Assembly: GCA_903772945.1 (NCBI GenBank)
Contig: CAICTM010000024.1
Coordinates: forward strand, 1-64,000
Origin: Seminavis robusta
Lineage: Eukaryota > Bacillariophyta > Bacillariophyceae > Naviculales > Naviculaceae
Length of the DNA: 64,000 bases
Reading direction: 5' to 3'
Part shown: in pieces, positions 21,996 through 31,762 of the stretch
Position numbering within the stretch: the first letter of the stretch is position 1
Layout: every line of letters starts with the position of its first letter
Position numbers and translations under genes: made by a program
The notes under the pieces: model-generated
The model's input: only the letters and a program-made list of their open reading frames with translations
What the model was told of the DNA's origin: nothing
Databases searched by the model: none

Positions 21996-23312
21996 ATGGA
22001 GTCTGCCTTCTCCCAACACCGAGATTTGTTTGATGGAGTTGATGGTGATCTTCTTCTGTTAACTCTGGTTTTCATCTGCGCAATCAAGCTCCTTCCAGTC
22101 AATAGGGCAAAGTCCTTTTTCGAACAACGTCTAGCTTGGGGTAAATATAGTAGGAAGCACACTCTGAGAGGTACCTTTGCAAGACGTTTACGGATGGAGA
22201 AAGAGTCTTTCGACCTCTTACTGGGATACATCAACCAAGAGCTCCTAGTCAGCGAGACCTATGCTGTAAAAAGAGGGGGAGCTATACTCCCAGAGCTGTG
22301 CTTATATTCCACTCTACGTTGGCTTGCAGGTGGTTCCTACTTGGACGTTTGTGATATCGCTGGAATGTCTACACCATCGTTCTACAGAGTAGTTTGGAAG
22401 ACAATTGACTGCATAAACAACTGTCCAGAGCTGGATATTTCCTTTCCCAAAACACCGGAGGAAGTGCAAGAGGCAATTGATGGTTTCGCAAGCCTAAGTC
22501 ATGAAGTGGCTATCAATAACTGCGTTGGAGTAGTGGATGGCTACTTGCTTCGGACAAAGGTGCCTGCTCAAAGACATGTTGGAAATGTCCGATCCTACTT
22601 CTCAGGGCACTATCAATGCTACGGCGTCAACATTCAGGCAGCAGCAGATCACCACTGTCGCTTTATCTTTATTGCTCTCACTGCTCCTGGAGTGACTGGA
22701 GACCGTGAAGCTATCAGAAGATGCAATTTACATGCATCGATAGAGTCGTTACCTGCTGGCATCTGTGTTATCGGCGATGCAGCGTACGAAGCAACAGAAC
22801 ATATGGTTCCGGTGTACCAAGGAGTAGACCGGCTGAACCCTCTCTATGACAATTTTAACTTCTATGCCAGTCAACTAAGGATCCGTGTGGAAATGACGTT
22901 TGGCATCATGCAAATGAAATGGGGAATTCTTTGGAGGCCTGTTGGTGTATCAATCACTCGAGTGGGAGCATTGATACAAGCTGTTGCGAGACTGCACAAT
23001 TTTGTTATTAATGAGAGGCTTCGAATGAAGAAGACATCTACTGATCCCAATCAGAATGTGGCTTATGACGAAGCAACAGGTACATCTGGCTACCTTCCGT
23101 CCGTTCCCCATGATGAGTACGGTGATCCAATTGAGTTGACAGCTCTTGATGGCCAAGGCGAAGCTTACGGATACTCTCATCTTCGCGAATCGATGGCGCG
23201 TAGAGTGGAAAGACTGCAGTTGACTCGACCAGCATCAAACAGACTCAACAATAAACAAAACAACAAAAAACGCAAGAGGAATGAACCACTAGAGAGAGCC
23301 GCGCTATCATAG
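21996..23312 (+). CDS. PIF/Harbinger DDE transposase
   Basis: Single exon, 438 residues, ATG at 21996. An N-terminal helical region is followed by a DDE_Tnp_4-type core. The first acid lies in NNCVGVVDGYLLRTKVP (near 180), the second in CVIGDAAYEATEHMVP (near 262) and the third in RIRVEMTFGIMQMKWGIL (near 302). The C-terminus is basic (KQNNKKRKRNE, a likely nuclear signal). All three catalytic positions are present. The enzyme cuts and pastes DNA in the nucleus, normally with the partner encoded next to it. Confidence 0.92.
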   Translation: MESAFSQHRDLFDGVDGDLLLLTLVFICAIKLLPVNRAKSFFEQRLAWGKYSRKHTLRGTFARRLRMEKESFDLLLGYINQELLVSETYAVKRGGAILPELCLYSTLRWLAGGSYLDVCDIAGMSTPSFYRVVWKTIDCINNCPELDISFPKTPEEVQEAIDGFASLSHEVAINNCVGVVDGYLLRTKVPAQRHVGNVRSYFSGHYQCYGVNIQAAADHHCRFIFIALTAPGVTGDREAIRRCNLHASIESLPAGICVIGDAAYEATEHMVPVYQGVDRLNPLYDNFNFYASQLRIRVEMTFGIMQMKWGILWRPVGVSITRVGALIQAVARLHNFVINERLRMKKTSTDPNQNVAYDEATGTSGYLPSVPHDEYGDPIELTALDGQGEAYGYSHLRESMARRVERLQLTRPASNRLNNKQNNKKRKRNEPLERAALS

Positions 23313-23325
23313 TTAGTTGCTAAAT

Positions 23326-25074
23326 CTAGTCGCTGTCATTGGAAGCGTCATCATCATTGACAAACCTTTCTTCTTTTGGAATCTTGAGCTTTTCTTCCAA
23401 TTTGAGCAGTCGCTTCTTCAAATGGGGTAGCTTCCTCTTCTTTGCTTTGCTTCCACTGTCAGCGACATCCACATAGTGATCGCAAAGCCTATCATACTCT
23501 CTGTACTGCTCTTGTTCCATGTATGACTTCCTCATTGTCGCAGTGTTCTCTTGGCTTGATTCAAAAGCAGATGCAGCTCGCTCCAGTGTTTGTAGTATTT
23601 GGCGATCTCTTTTTGATCCACTTGCTGGTTCTTGTTCATTGTCAGAGTCGCGTGGTGTTGATGATCCCCTTGAAGCTGCCGCCTTGGCTGGAACTGAAGA
23701 GTCAGATTGCAAGATGGTAGGCATGAAGACATTGTGTGCTGTGTCAATGTTGGGTTGCTCCTTGACCCGCTTGTCCAGATAGTAGACAGGAAGACCTGGC
23801 ATGACAACTGTTTTCCTGACAGTGAGATGCGTCCTGCGCAGATAGTCGTTGAATGGTTGATGCTGCCCTGACGATGTTTTGGCAATGATAACTTGCTCTC
23901 GAGCCTTTAGAAGGTCCTTTACGTTTTGTTGACAGGTTTGTGCAGACATGATGTTGAAATCGTTGGCATTGACTGCCTGCCCTTGAACTGCGGCTGCAAG
24001 ATAATCGTCAGCATTCAAGCTACCGGCATCTGAATAAAGAACAATGCCCACTGTTTGGTTGTTCTCTGGATCAACGTAAGCAGCTGATATCGCACTCCAA
24101 AATGTCTTGGTGGGATTCTGGCCACTGTTGCCGCTCTCGAAAGCTTTCTTGTCAAACCTCTGGGTTAAAGACAGAAAGCGATCGACATAAAGAGGTAGAA
24201 AGATTGTGTTGATTAGACGAATCAGAGACTGTATCTTCTTTTCCATTGTCGTAGACACGGTACTTGGGACCATCATGTTATCGTAGGTGGTTCCCATTTC
24301 GATTGCCAAAGCCATCTGTTTCCGACAAAGGAACATAGATGCAGAACCAATATTCTTGCAGCCAAAGTTCTTTGCCAGCTGTCGAAGTTGACTGGAGTTA
24401 AGATCTCTTTTCAAGTCAAAATATTTGTAGTTGCTGGTTCCTTCTCTACCGACGCGAATACCAACTGCAACTTTGTGTGGTCCTTTGTCTGTCTTGGATC
24501 TACTGTCCATATCCTCTGCGATCTCCACACGGTGCTTGTGCTCATATGTAAATGCTCGCAGCTCATTGGGGAGTTCTTTGACTTCCTTCTTTTTCCTGGC
24601 TGGTGCCAAGGGTGGTCGAGTGCCTTGTGTCTCATCAACAGCTCCTTGTGTGGACTGGGTAGAGTTGGACGTTTGTGTTTGGCGGATCAGCGGTGACTGC
24701 ACAGGCAATGGGTGCAAGTGCTGGATAGATTCTAGCGATGGGAAGACTCGGTGACCAATGCTGGGAAAACCCGGGGCACTAGTCTGCCACAAACTGTGCT
24801 GGCCACCATGGATGTTCATGTTAAATCCTCCTGGGGGCGTATCATGCAGAGAGTAGAATCCAGCTTCAAACCCTTTGGTACCAGTACCGTCGGTTCGTGG
24901 GGCTCTCTTCCTCACTGCTTGCAGCACTGGTGACGGTGCTCGCAAAGGAGCAACAGGTTCAATCTCATCAACAGCCGCAAGCTCATCACTATCATCATCT
25001 GACGATTCCTCAAGCTGAATAGGTTGTTTGTTTGATTGGCGGGCCACTGGCTGCTCCTCATCTTCAGAGCTCAT
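23326..25074 (-). CDS. Harbinger second-ORF protein
   Basis: Single exon, 582 residues, ATG at 25074 (MSSEDEEQPVA). An acidic, Ser-rich N-terminus is followed by a Pro/Gln/Thr linker. A central conserved-looking domain occupies about 195-430 (GPHKVAVGIRVGREGTSNYK, then FFCRK-like and LPLYVDRFLSLTQRFD). The C-terminus is charged and coiled-coil-like with KKRKLPHLKKRLLKLEEKLK. In Harbinger elements the second gene normally encodes a Myb/SANT DNA-binding partner that carries the transposase to the nucleus. I do not see a clear Myb Trp pattern here, so the DNA-binding fold may be different. Position and lack of introns support the partner role. Confidence 0.75.
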   Translation of the reverse strand: MSSEDEEQPVARQSNKQPIQLEESSDDDSDELAAVDEIEPVAPLRAPSPVLQAVRKRAPRTDGTGTKGFEAGFYSLHDTPPGGFNMNIHGGQHSLWQTSAPGFPSIGHRVFPSLESIQHLHPLPVQSPLIRQTQTSNSTQSTQGAVDETQGTRPPLAPARKKKEVKELPNELRAFTYEHKHRVEIAEDMDSRSKTDKGPHKVAVGIRVGREGTSNYKYFDLKRDLNSSQLRQLAKNFGCKNIGSASMFLCRKQMALAIEMGTTYDNMMVPSTVSTTMEKKIQSLIRLINTIFLPLYVDRFLSLTQRFDKKAFESGNSGQNPTKTFWSAISAAYVDPENNQTVGIVLYSDAGSLNADDYLAAAVQGQAVNANDFNIMSAQTCQQNVKDLLKAREQVIIAKTSSGQHQPFNDYLRRTHLTVRKTVVMPGLPVYYLDKRVKEQPNIDTAHNVFMPTILQSDSSVPAKAAASRGSSTPRDSDNEQEPASGSKRDRQILQTLERAASAFESSQENTATMRKSYMEQEQYREYDRLCDHYVDVADSGSKAKKRKLPHLKKRLLKLEEKLKIPKEERFVNDDDASNDSD

Positions 25075-25540
25075 CTCATGAATCTGCCTTGGTGCGATTT
25101 CAAGGCAACTTGTGAGGAGGTACGAAACACAAGGAAAAGCAGTTCTTGACTATGCTACAGAGACTGGCGAAACAGACAAGAACACAAGCAGGCATAGGAT
25201 AATCTCTATGTATTAATAGTTAACTACAACATTTGGAGAGCTAATAGAGACCACATTATCTGTACATGAAGACTCTTTCGTATATCTTGGTTCTGCTAGT
25301 TGAGTGTCGCAAAACCATTGGTGTTGATCATGTTGACAGTCCCTTTCTCGTTGGGTTTCAACAAGAGCGATGGACCCATCTTGTGATCAAAGATACATAA
25401 GTTGTCACCCAGCATGCGTGGGATGCCGAAGGTGCGCGAAGATCGAAGATTCTTCGCCAAATGGAAATTGCTTCGCGAGTGCCACGTCAGTGTTTAGTGC
25501 CGCGAAGGTGCGAAGCTGCGAAGGTGCGAAGCTCTGTTAA

Positions 25541-26747
25541 GAACGGTCCTGAGTAGTCAAAGCTTCAAAGCTTGGCCATGGCATTGAATAATGGTCAAAA
25601 GCCATGTAAATCACTGACGAGGACAAAGGGAATAGGCTACCTCTACTATTACCGGTACCTGATAGCTGGCCACTCGCTTGGTAGAGTGGTAGTGGTACTG
25701 TAGTCTGGCTAGCTCTTGCAACTACATGTACGTATACATGGCAGTACGTACTAATCGAAGGGCAGCATGAGCTTCCTGATCTCTGGAGTCTCCCCAATCC
25801 CCAATCACCACCTACTATAGCCAGCTAGTACATGTACAAGTCCTACTGGCCAGCCAGGGGCCAAGGGAAAGAGCGGACATCACAACATCAGCAATCAGCA
25901 CCTAGCTATGGCTCAGCACTCAGCAGCAAACAGCAAACAATGATAGCCAAACATAGAAACTGCGTTTGAGATCCGAGATCCTACTGGTAGGGGACAGGGC
26001 AATAAGGAGGATATAAGGGCCGACTTCCGGGGAATGGTATGGGGTGTCTTTTTGCACCAAGCGCTACACAGCACTCTTGAGATGTTAAATCATCCAATCC
26101 ATTATGACTACATTGGATACAATTGATATAAGTTCCGGAATCAGCCAAATTGCCTGGTTCTATCAGGATTGGCAGCAAAACTCAAACGGGTCATTATTGA
26201 TTTCAGTATCAATCCTACATCATTCTTGTGTGGCTTCGACATTCATTTGCTTGAGATGCCCACCAAAGCACCAAAGTGCCAGACGAAGAACCCCAAAGAG
26301 AATTTTGACTAGTGGCAATTTTGCCCTTTCTCATGCTTAACGAATCCTACAAATCAAGAATACGTACCGGTAGATCAAAAGAGTACTTACCAATACCAAA
26401 TCGCGCAACGGGGAAGTTGGTGCCATTTCCAATACTAGTAGAACATTACATGTAGTCTAGTCTATCTAGCTAGCTAGCTCTGGCTGCTGAGCAGTGGCCA
26501 GTCGAGTCCATTCCATGATCCCACGAGAACGACCACCGAAAAGTCACTTGTACCGTATTGTTCAACCACTGACAAGCGTTCTTAATCTTGGTTCAAGGGC
26601 TTCGTGCTTTGGGATATCAAAACGGCGCACGCGATTTCTCTGTGGCAAAATCTTTCACTTCAGGTTCTGTTCGTCTCACAATTCTAAAAAGCTCAGGTCA
26701 AAACAACACTACCAGCAATTAAGCCGTCCCACCAACCAAATCGCGCC
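25541..26747. other. Spacer upstream of the first paralogue
   Basis: TACCGGTACCTG and TACATGTA-type palindromes and TCTAGCTAGCTAGCTC near 26462. CTCACAATTCTAAA at 26675 recurs in front of the third paralogue. No other gene supported. Confidence 0.5.
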
Positions 26748-27125
26748 ATGAAGTTTTTCAAGCAAAGCAAGGCCAACAAAGTCAGTGGCAATGAAGACTG
26801 GACCAACGACTTGAAGGTTCTCGAGGCTGTGAGGAATGAAATTGCAGGCAGCAGCAGCAGCAAGAGAGGGAGTGGTTCTTCCTCAAGGAGATCATCTCGA
26901 AGCCATTCCACCAAAGGCAAGAACAAGAAAGATTGCATCGATGCCAACGAGCTCCAGCAGTTGCATCAACTGGTTCGAATGCTGAAGGAAGACGGAGAAG
27001 GCAAAGAACTCCTGGAACGATTCGTCGAGAAGCAAGCAGATCTGCCCCTGGACTCTGATGATCAGCCACCAATCAAAGCCATTTCCGTCCCACGCAGCAA
27101 GAAGCAAACAAGCCGAGCTGCATAA
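26748..27125 (+). CDS. Small basic family protein, paralogue 1
   Basis: Single exon, 125 residues, ATG at 26748. It starts MKFFKQSK rather than MGN, so unlike its paralogues it has no myristoylation start. A Ser-rich basic middle is followed by the family core (ANELQQLHQLVRMLKEDGEG, then KELLERFVEKQADL) and the end motif PPIKAISV. No known domain. The core predicts two amphipathic helices. It is the first of four related genes spread over 7.7 kb. Function unknown. Confidence 0.8.
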   Translation: MKFFKQSKANKVSGNEDWTNDLKVLEAVRNEIAGSSSSKRGSGSSSRRSSRSHSTKGKNKKDCIDANELQQLHQLVRMLKEDGEGKELLERFVEKQADLPLDSDDQPPIKAISVPRSKKQTSRAA

Positions 27126-27479
27126 GTTGCGAGTCAACGAACGCAATCAGCTAGGTGCCCTTCCCATAGTTTCGGCTTCTTTGCCTCGGGCGCCAGCATG
27201 TATATTCTCCCAGAAAAGACGACTGTCCTCATATTCATACTCCTTTAAAAACTTAGACCTTACAATGCACAAAACACAACTGGCCACAGCGCTTTCCTTC
27301 CCGTCAGTGGAAATGAAATGGCAGTGTCTTCCCTGATGAGTATTTGCACTACCTTCATCTCCGTATCTCCTTGCTGAAGGCATCGCAGAGAAACGCCTGC
27401 ACCCTGAGACTGTGGCAACGACCTGTACAGCCGAGCAATAGCTAGGCCCCACTAAAGGCCACACGGATCAAACGCCAGG

Positions 27480-28440
27480 TCCCACACCAGAACAAACTCA
27501 GGGCCCACCACAACTGCAACACCTACTCCTCATGTCCCTGCTGTTCGCGCCACCATAACTACAACACCCGCCCCTCGTCCCAAGTAGAGCGAGACTCAAG
27601 GGTGTCCCTGCTGGTTGCACCAGAGGGCAGCAGAGGGCAGCAGCCAGCACCGCCGGGACCTAGCTCTGGTTCATGTCTGGGTCCTGTTATTTCTGGTTGC
27701 ACCCTGGACCAGCATCAGGACCTACTCCAGACGAACAAAAGGTCTTCCACTTGCCCCACTCCCAGGCAAATTTGAGCCTCAACACCTGGACCTACTCGAC
27801 GACCCACACCAGCGAGGGCCTACTCCACTCACCACTCCCAGACCAACACCAGGATGGACTCCTGGGCCCATAGCCGGACCCAATCCTAAACTGCACCAGG
27901 CCCCAAACCACAAACCCAGATCAATGCGTGGTCCAACTTTAGGCCTCAGTCCAGGTGTACCACCTTGGCATACTCCAGGTCCCACACCTGGACCTACCAC
28001 TGGTCTGTCTCCAGGCCCCACTCCTGGTTATCCACATAGACCACCAATGCTGGCACACAAAATCCAGAACCATCACCAGGACCCACACCACGCACAAGTT
28101 CAAAACTGATGTATGGACAAACTCTGCCTTGCTCCTGGTCTTGTACATGAGCCTTAATGGAGGGCAAATGGCTCAACGAGCTCCTGAACGAACTCTTAGT
28201 CACATTAAAGGAACAACACTAGACACCTCTCCAGGACACTTCAGCTCAAGAACCAAAATGCAACCAATAGACCTACCCCCCGGACCCACTCCTTATTCAA
28301 GAGGAGGACCTGGCTGGACCCACTGACCCACTCCTCCCCCAAGAGGAGGATCTGGCTGGTCCATCCCCAGTTCCCGCTCATGGACCAAAACTACTTGTCC
28401 ATTCCCAGGCCAGGCCTACAAGTAGGTTGACCCCTAGAAC
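27480..28440. repeat. Degenerate Pro/Gly-type short repeat field
   Basis: Many imperfect copies of a 12-15 bp word (for example GGACCTACTCCAG, GGTCCCACACCTGG) read as GPTPG-like peptide in one frame (27615-28109). Frame is lost on both sides and no start context or partner exon is evident. Minisatellite, or the remnant of a Pro/Gly-repeat gene. Confidence 0.6.
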
Positions 28441-28451
28441 TTCGTACATGG

Positions 28452-28503
28452 CTGTTGCTTGAGGGCAACGCCTGAACCTGTTGCTTGAGGGCAACGCCTG
28501 AAC
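28452..28503. repeat. 26-bp exact tandem duplication
   Basis: Units 28452-28477 and 28478-28503 are identical (core GCTTGAGGGCAACGCC). Confidence 0.92.
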
Positions 28504-28876
28504 CAGATCCGGTGTGCACCCCTCAAATTCTATGAACAAGTCCAAGGACCAACTGAAGAAACGTAACCAGGAGCCATAAAACTAAAAGAGTTTCCCCTGG
28601 ACCTGCTTTACCTCTGACAGCAGGACCTCCTCCATCTCCATGTCTCACTCATGGACCAAAACCAGGACACCAGGAGTGGGTCCTGGTCCCAAAGCACCAC
28701 CGTTGCAGTGAAGGAGGTCTTTGGAGGTCTTTGGACCCTCGAGAACTACCCCAGTATAGTTTTCTACTTCCCCTGTTCGCTTCCTATCAGTGGCAATTAT
28801 TAGAGAAGACTTCCTTCTTGTGTCCTTCCTGTTTCTGATCTTGTTTTTTCCGCGATTCTGGAGCTCTTTCTTCCGC

Positions 28877-29325
28877 GATGGGTGCCGTGCAGTGCATCCA
28901 TCATTCTAAAGCACAAATCACAACCTTGCCGCTGCACCTGCAGCTGTCAAACCTACCAATACGGACCGTAATAGAATTTGGCAACCATCAGACATTTGCA
29001 CGCAATCACTCTCCTGGTGGTAAGGATCCAATTTGAGAATCCTTTCTTCTTGCGCTACTATCTAGCTTGGGTGCAATCTAGCCATCATACGCACCGGTAC
29101 CAGTACCACACAATTCCAACTCTACGTGATGGGTGCCTTGCAGTGCAACTAAAAACCCAAATCATAATGTTTGCCGCTGTAGTACTGTAACCAAACCTAA
29201 CAATGGCCTCTAAAAGAGAATCTGGCAACCATTGGACATTTACAACCGAATCACTCTCCCGGTGGTTAGAATCAGTTTGAGAATCCTTTCTTGGGTCCCT
29301 CCTTTGCCTCACAATCTAGCTAGCC
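28877..29325. repeat. Degenerate direct duplication upstream of paralogue 2
   Basis: GATGGGTGCCGTGCAGTGCA at 28877 and GATGGGTGCCTTGCAGTGCA at 29128 start two units. Both go on through GAGAATCCTTTCTT to AATCTAGC. The spacing is 251 bp, with scattered substitutions and small indels. Probably a duplicated promoter segment, since it ends about 85 bp before the start codon. Confidence 0.8.
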
Positions 29326-29409
29326 ACCATGCTAGCATGCCGCACAATTCGAACTCTACTCAAAGACGCAACGCATCCAAAGAGAATTCGGCAACAAAAG
29401 ATATTCGTA

Positions 29410-29718
29410 ATGGGAAACACCAAGTCAACTCTCAGCCGTGACGAACTTGCCCACTGGGCAAATGATCTTCACACTCTCGAGGCTATCAAGGACGAACTCA
29501 AGAGTAGGCAAAGAAGATCGACAAGAGACAAGTCCAAGTCTTGCAGCTCCAAAAAGAGCATCGAGTTGGAAGAAATCGATAACATTTATCATTTGGTAAA
29601 ATCTCTCAAACGTGATGGAAAGGAAGGGCGAGAGCTGTTGGAGAGGTTCGTGAAGGCGCAGGCGGATCTATTGCCGGAAAAGGCTTTCCCTGTCAAATCA
29701 ATTTCCGTCCATCGGTAA
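29410..29718 (+). CDS. Myristoylation-motif small protein, paralogue 2
   Basis: Single exon, 102 residues. The ATG at 29410 was chosen because it opens MGNTKS, a textbook N-myristoylation start (Gly2, Ser6); the open frame extends upstream without a homologous N-terminus. A basic Ser-rich middle precedes the core EEIDNIYHLVKSLKRDGKEG, then RELLERFVKAQADL, and the end motif FPVKSISV. Expected to attach to membranes through myristate and basic residues. Function unknown. Confidence 0.82.
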   Translation: MGNTKSTLSRDELAHWANDLHTLEAIKDELKSRQRRSTRDKSKSCSSKKSIELEEIDNIYHLVKSLKRDGKEGRELLERFVKAQADLLPEKAFPVKSISVHR

Positions 29719-31399
29719 CTTCAACCTCTGACTTTTCGCCTCATCTTCCATTGCAAGAAAAGCCAGGCAATGCATGGTTCTTCTTCCATGACATGAATCG
29801 ACCAAAGCCCTTGTATACCTTAGCTCGCTCCTTTATAAACTAAATAAAAAACACATCAAGCAATACTTGGTGGTTACGATTGTTCACGTAGGCACGTTTC
29901 TTGATTTCTTAGCTGGGGAGTAAGCTTTGGCAACCATGTGCCAAAGCTGAGGCCGAAAGGACGCGAGGAGCGCACCAGAGCCCTCTTGTCACATACCGGT
30001 ATCATCTCAAGCTGGAGCACCTCGTGAACGTTGTGATATCACACATCAAGTGCGGTCGAGCCTCCCAAGAGGAGATTGCCAGACATGAGCGGTGGATCCG
30101 TTATATCAAGTTGAGCCAACATGACTTGAGCGACCCAAGCGATGCCTGACTTGCTTCAGGCCATATGTCTCAGCTCAGTTTGCGGATCACCTTCCAGGTA
30201 GGTGGGTTGATGACCACAACAACTTTTGAGCAATCGCTTGTATCCAACCAACCAACACCCTAGCTAGTTTGACGGCGTTTTCGGCCAGCTTTAAAACATA
30301 GAGAACAGATTTCAGGCCAGCAAGAGCTCCAGCAAAACACTTCGACTTTCGATCGGATTCACGGCCTTGATGGAACCGTACCGGTAAAGGAACCACTCCA
30401 CAAGCTTCGTTAGCATAGATGCGTCACTGTTTCCAGCTCACTCACTTCACATCTTCACATACGGTACATCATACCGGTACATGCATGCTCAGCTCATGTT
30501 CTCTACCAGTGGTACTGTACTGGGTATCTGTGGTGTGTGGTGCTCTACTGGATTCGAATGATTCCAGAGCCATTCCAGCATCTGATCTGATGAAAGCGAC
30601 AACTGGACGGGATATTGGTTGCCGGTTGCCGACAGTCGTTGTTGGCGAAGCAGACCAAATTCCCAGCGATGCAGACCCCCTTTTGTTGACTTTTCTAGAG
30701 TGACGCGGACAAGCTCGCGGCCACGCGGTCTGGTCCACAATGCCAGATATGGCAACTATGAGAATTAACAGAAGAGATGGAGAATCAGATCAAAGGCATT
30801 CTGGTCTATGTCTCTTTAAACCATACAACTATTCTTTGGAATTATGGAGTTCTTACTATAAGAAACAAGTACAGTCTTTTGATCACAAATCGCTGGAAGT
30901 TTTAGTGACAACATTGAAGAGAACGGGATCTTGTAAGATAGATGTTCCAGTGTTCACCAGCGGTTCACCATGATGTTAGTAACTGTTTCTTGAGAAGTCA
31001 ACATCCAACATCAAAAAGACAGACTCGACTCTCAACTCTGGCCGGTCCTGCCGGTCCTCCAGTGTCTACAACTAGTACAACTACATGTACATGTAACTCC
31101 TACTGAGTACACTGGTACCACTCTAAACTGTGAAGGGAAGTGGGACTGTGTCCCAGCACAGAGCACAGCACACACTCTTCACACACTCTTCAAAGTGCTA
31201 ACTGGCGAAATCTAGCTGCGTGTACTTCTACGAAGGACCAAGGGGCATCCCCGTTTCTTGCATTCCTATTAATCGTCTTCTCGGCATCTCGCTTCACAGT
31301 CTCGAAGCTGGCCTCGGCTGGTCCTTTTGTTTTGGTTGGGGCTTTCGTTGAAGGCTCACAAATTCTAAATCCAGCTCACGACATCACAAAAATCAAAAA
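29719..31399. other. Spacer between paralogues 2 and 3
   Basis: Contains a hairpin at 29923-29948 (10-bp arms AGCTTTGGCA/TGCCAAAGCT, 6-nt loop). CTCACAAATTCTAAA at 31355, about 45 bp before the next start codon, resembles 26675. No gene supported. Confidence 0.5.
29923..29948. repeat. Short perfect hairpin
   Basis: AGCTTTGGCA at 29923-29932 pairs with TGCCAAAGCT at 29939-29948 around a 6-nt loop. It lies about 200 bp past the stop of paralogue 2. Role unknown. Confidence 0.7.
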
Positions 31400-31762
31400 A
31401 TGGGAAACACCAAGTCCATCACTCGAGCTGACATTGAGCATGCTGCTGCAAACACTAACTGGGACGAAAAGTCCGAGATACTGGCAGTGTTGAAGACCAA
31501 AAAGGCCAAGAAGAGCAAGCGATCTTCCAAGCGAAATGAGCGGTTGTTGCAGCAAGGGGATATTGACGAGATCTATGACCTTGTGCTATCCCTGAAGCAA
31601 GATGGTGGGGAAGGTCAAGATTTGTTGGAGGAGTTTGTTGCCCAGCAAGCAAACTTGTCCAGAAAAGATCTTTCCGACGAGAAGCCACCAATCAGGACCA
31701 TCAGTGTTGCTATGGACCGGTCGGATAGAGGTTCAGGAAAGGCTCGAGCCAGGGCGGCATAA
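31400..31762 (+). CDS. Myristoylation-motif small protein, paralogue 3
   Basis: Single exon, 120 residues, ATG at 31400, opening MGNTKSITRADIEHA. A Lys/Arg/Ser-rich middle (KTKKAKKSKRSSKRNER) precedes the core DIDEIYDLVLSLKQDGGEG, then QDLLEEFVAQQANL, and the end motif PPIRTISV. It shares domain order and length with paralogue 2 but differs at most positions outside the motifs, so the duplication is old or fast-evolving. Predicted membrane-tethered by myristate. Function unknown. Confidence 0.83.
   Translation: MGNTKSITRADIEHAAANTNWDEKSEILAVLKTKKAKKSKRSSKRNERLLQQGDIDEIYDLVLSLKQDGGEGQDLLEEFVAQQANLSRKDLSDEKPPIRTISVAMDRSDRGSGKARARAA

Larger units (their letters stand above)
21700..25540. mobile_element. 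PIF/Harbinger DNA transposon with two convergent genes
   Basis: A DDE transposase gene (21996-23312) and a second gene (23326-25074) converge with 13 bp between them, the usual PIF/Harbinger pair. Inverted ends share CTTCGCACCTTCGCGG: left at 21706, right (reverse complement) at 25500-25515, with a second right copy of the CTTCGCACCTTCGC part just outside. Both sides then carry TGACGT. The exact outer ends and the 3-bp target duplication could not be fixed. Both genes are fully open, so the element may be intact. Confidence 0.85.
27126..29409. other. Repeat-rich spacer between paralogues 1 and 2
   Basis: About 27.5-28.7 kb is a degenerate field of CCAGGxCCyACwCC units. A 26-bp exact tandem lies at 28452-28503. 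A 251-bp-spaced degenerate duplication lies at 28877-29325, directly upstream of paralogue 2. No intact gene. Confidence 0.6.

Noticed and set aside
27615-28109. GPTPG-repeat open frame as a live gene
   Set aside because: Frame lost on both sides and the repeat units are too degenerate; kept only as a repeat field.
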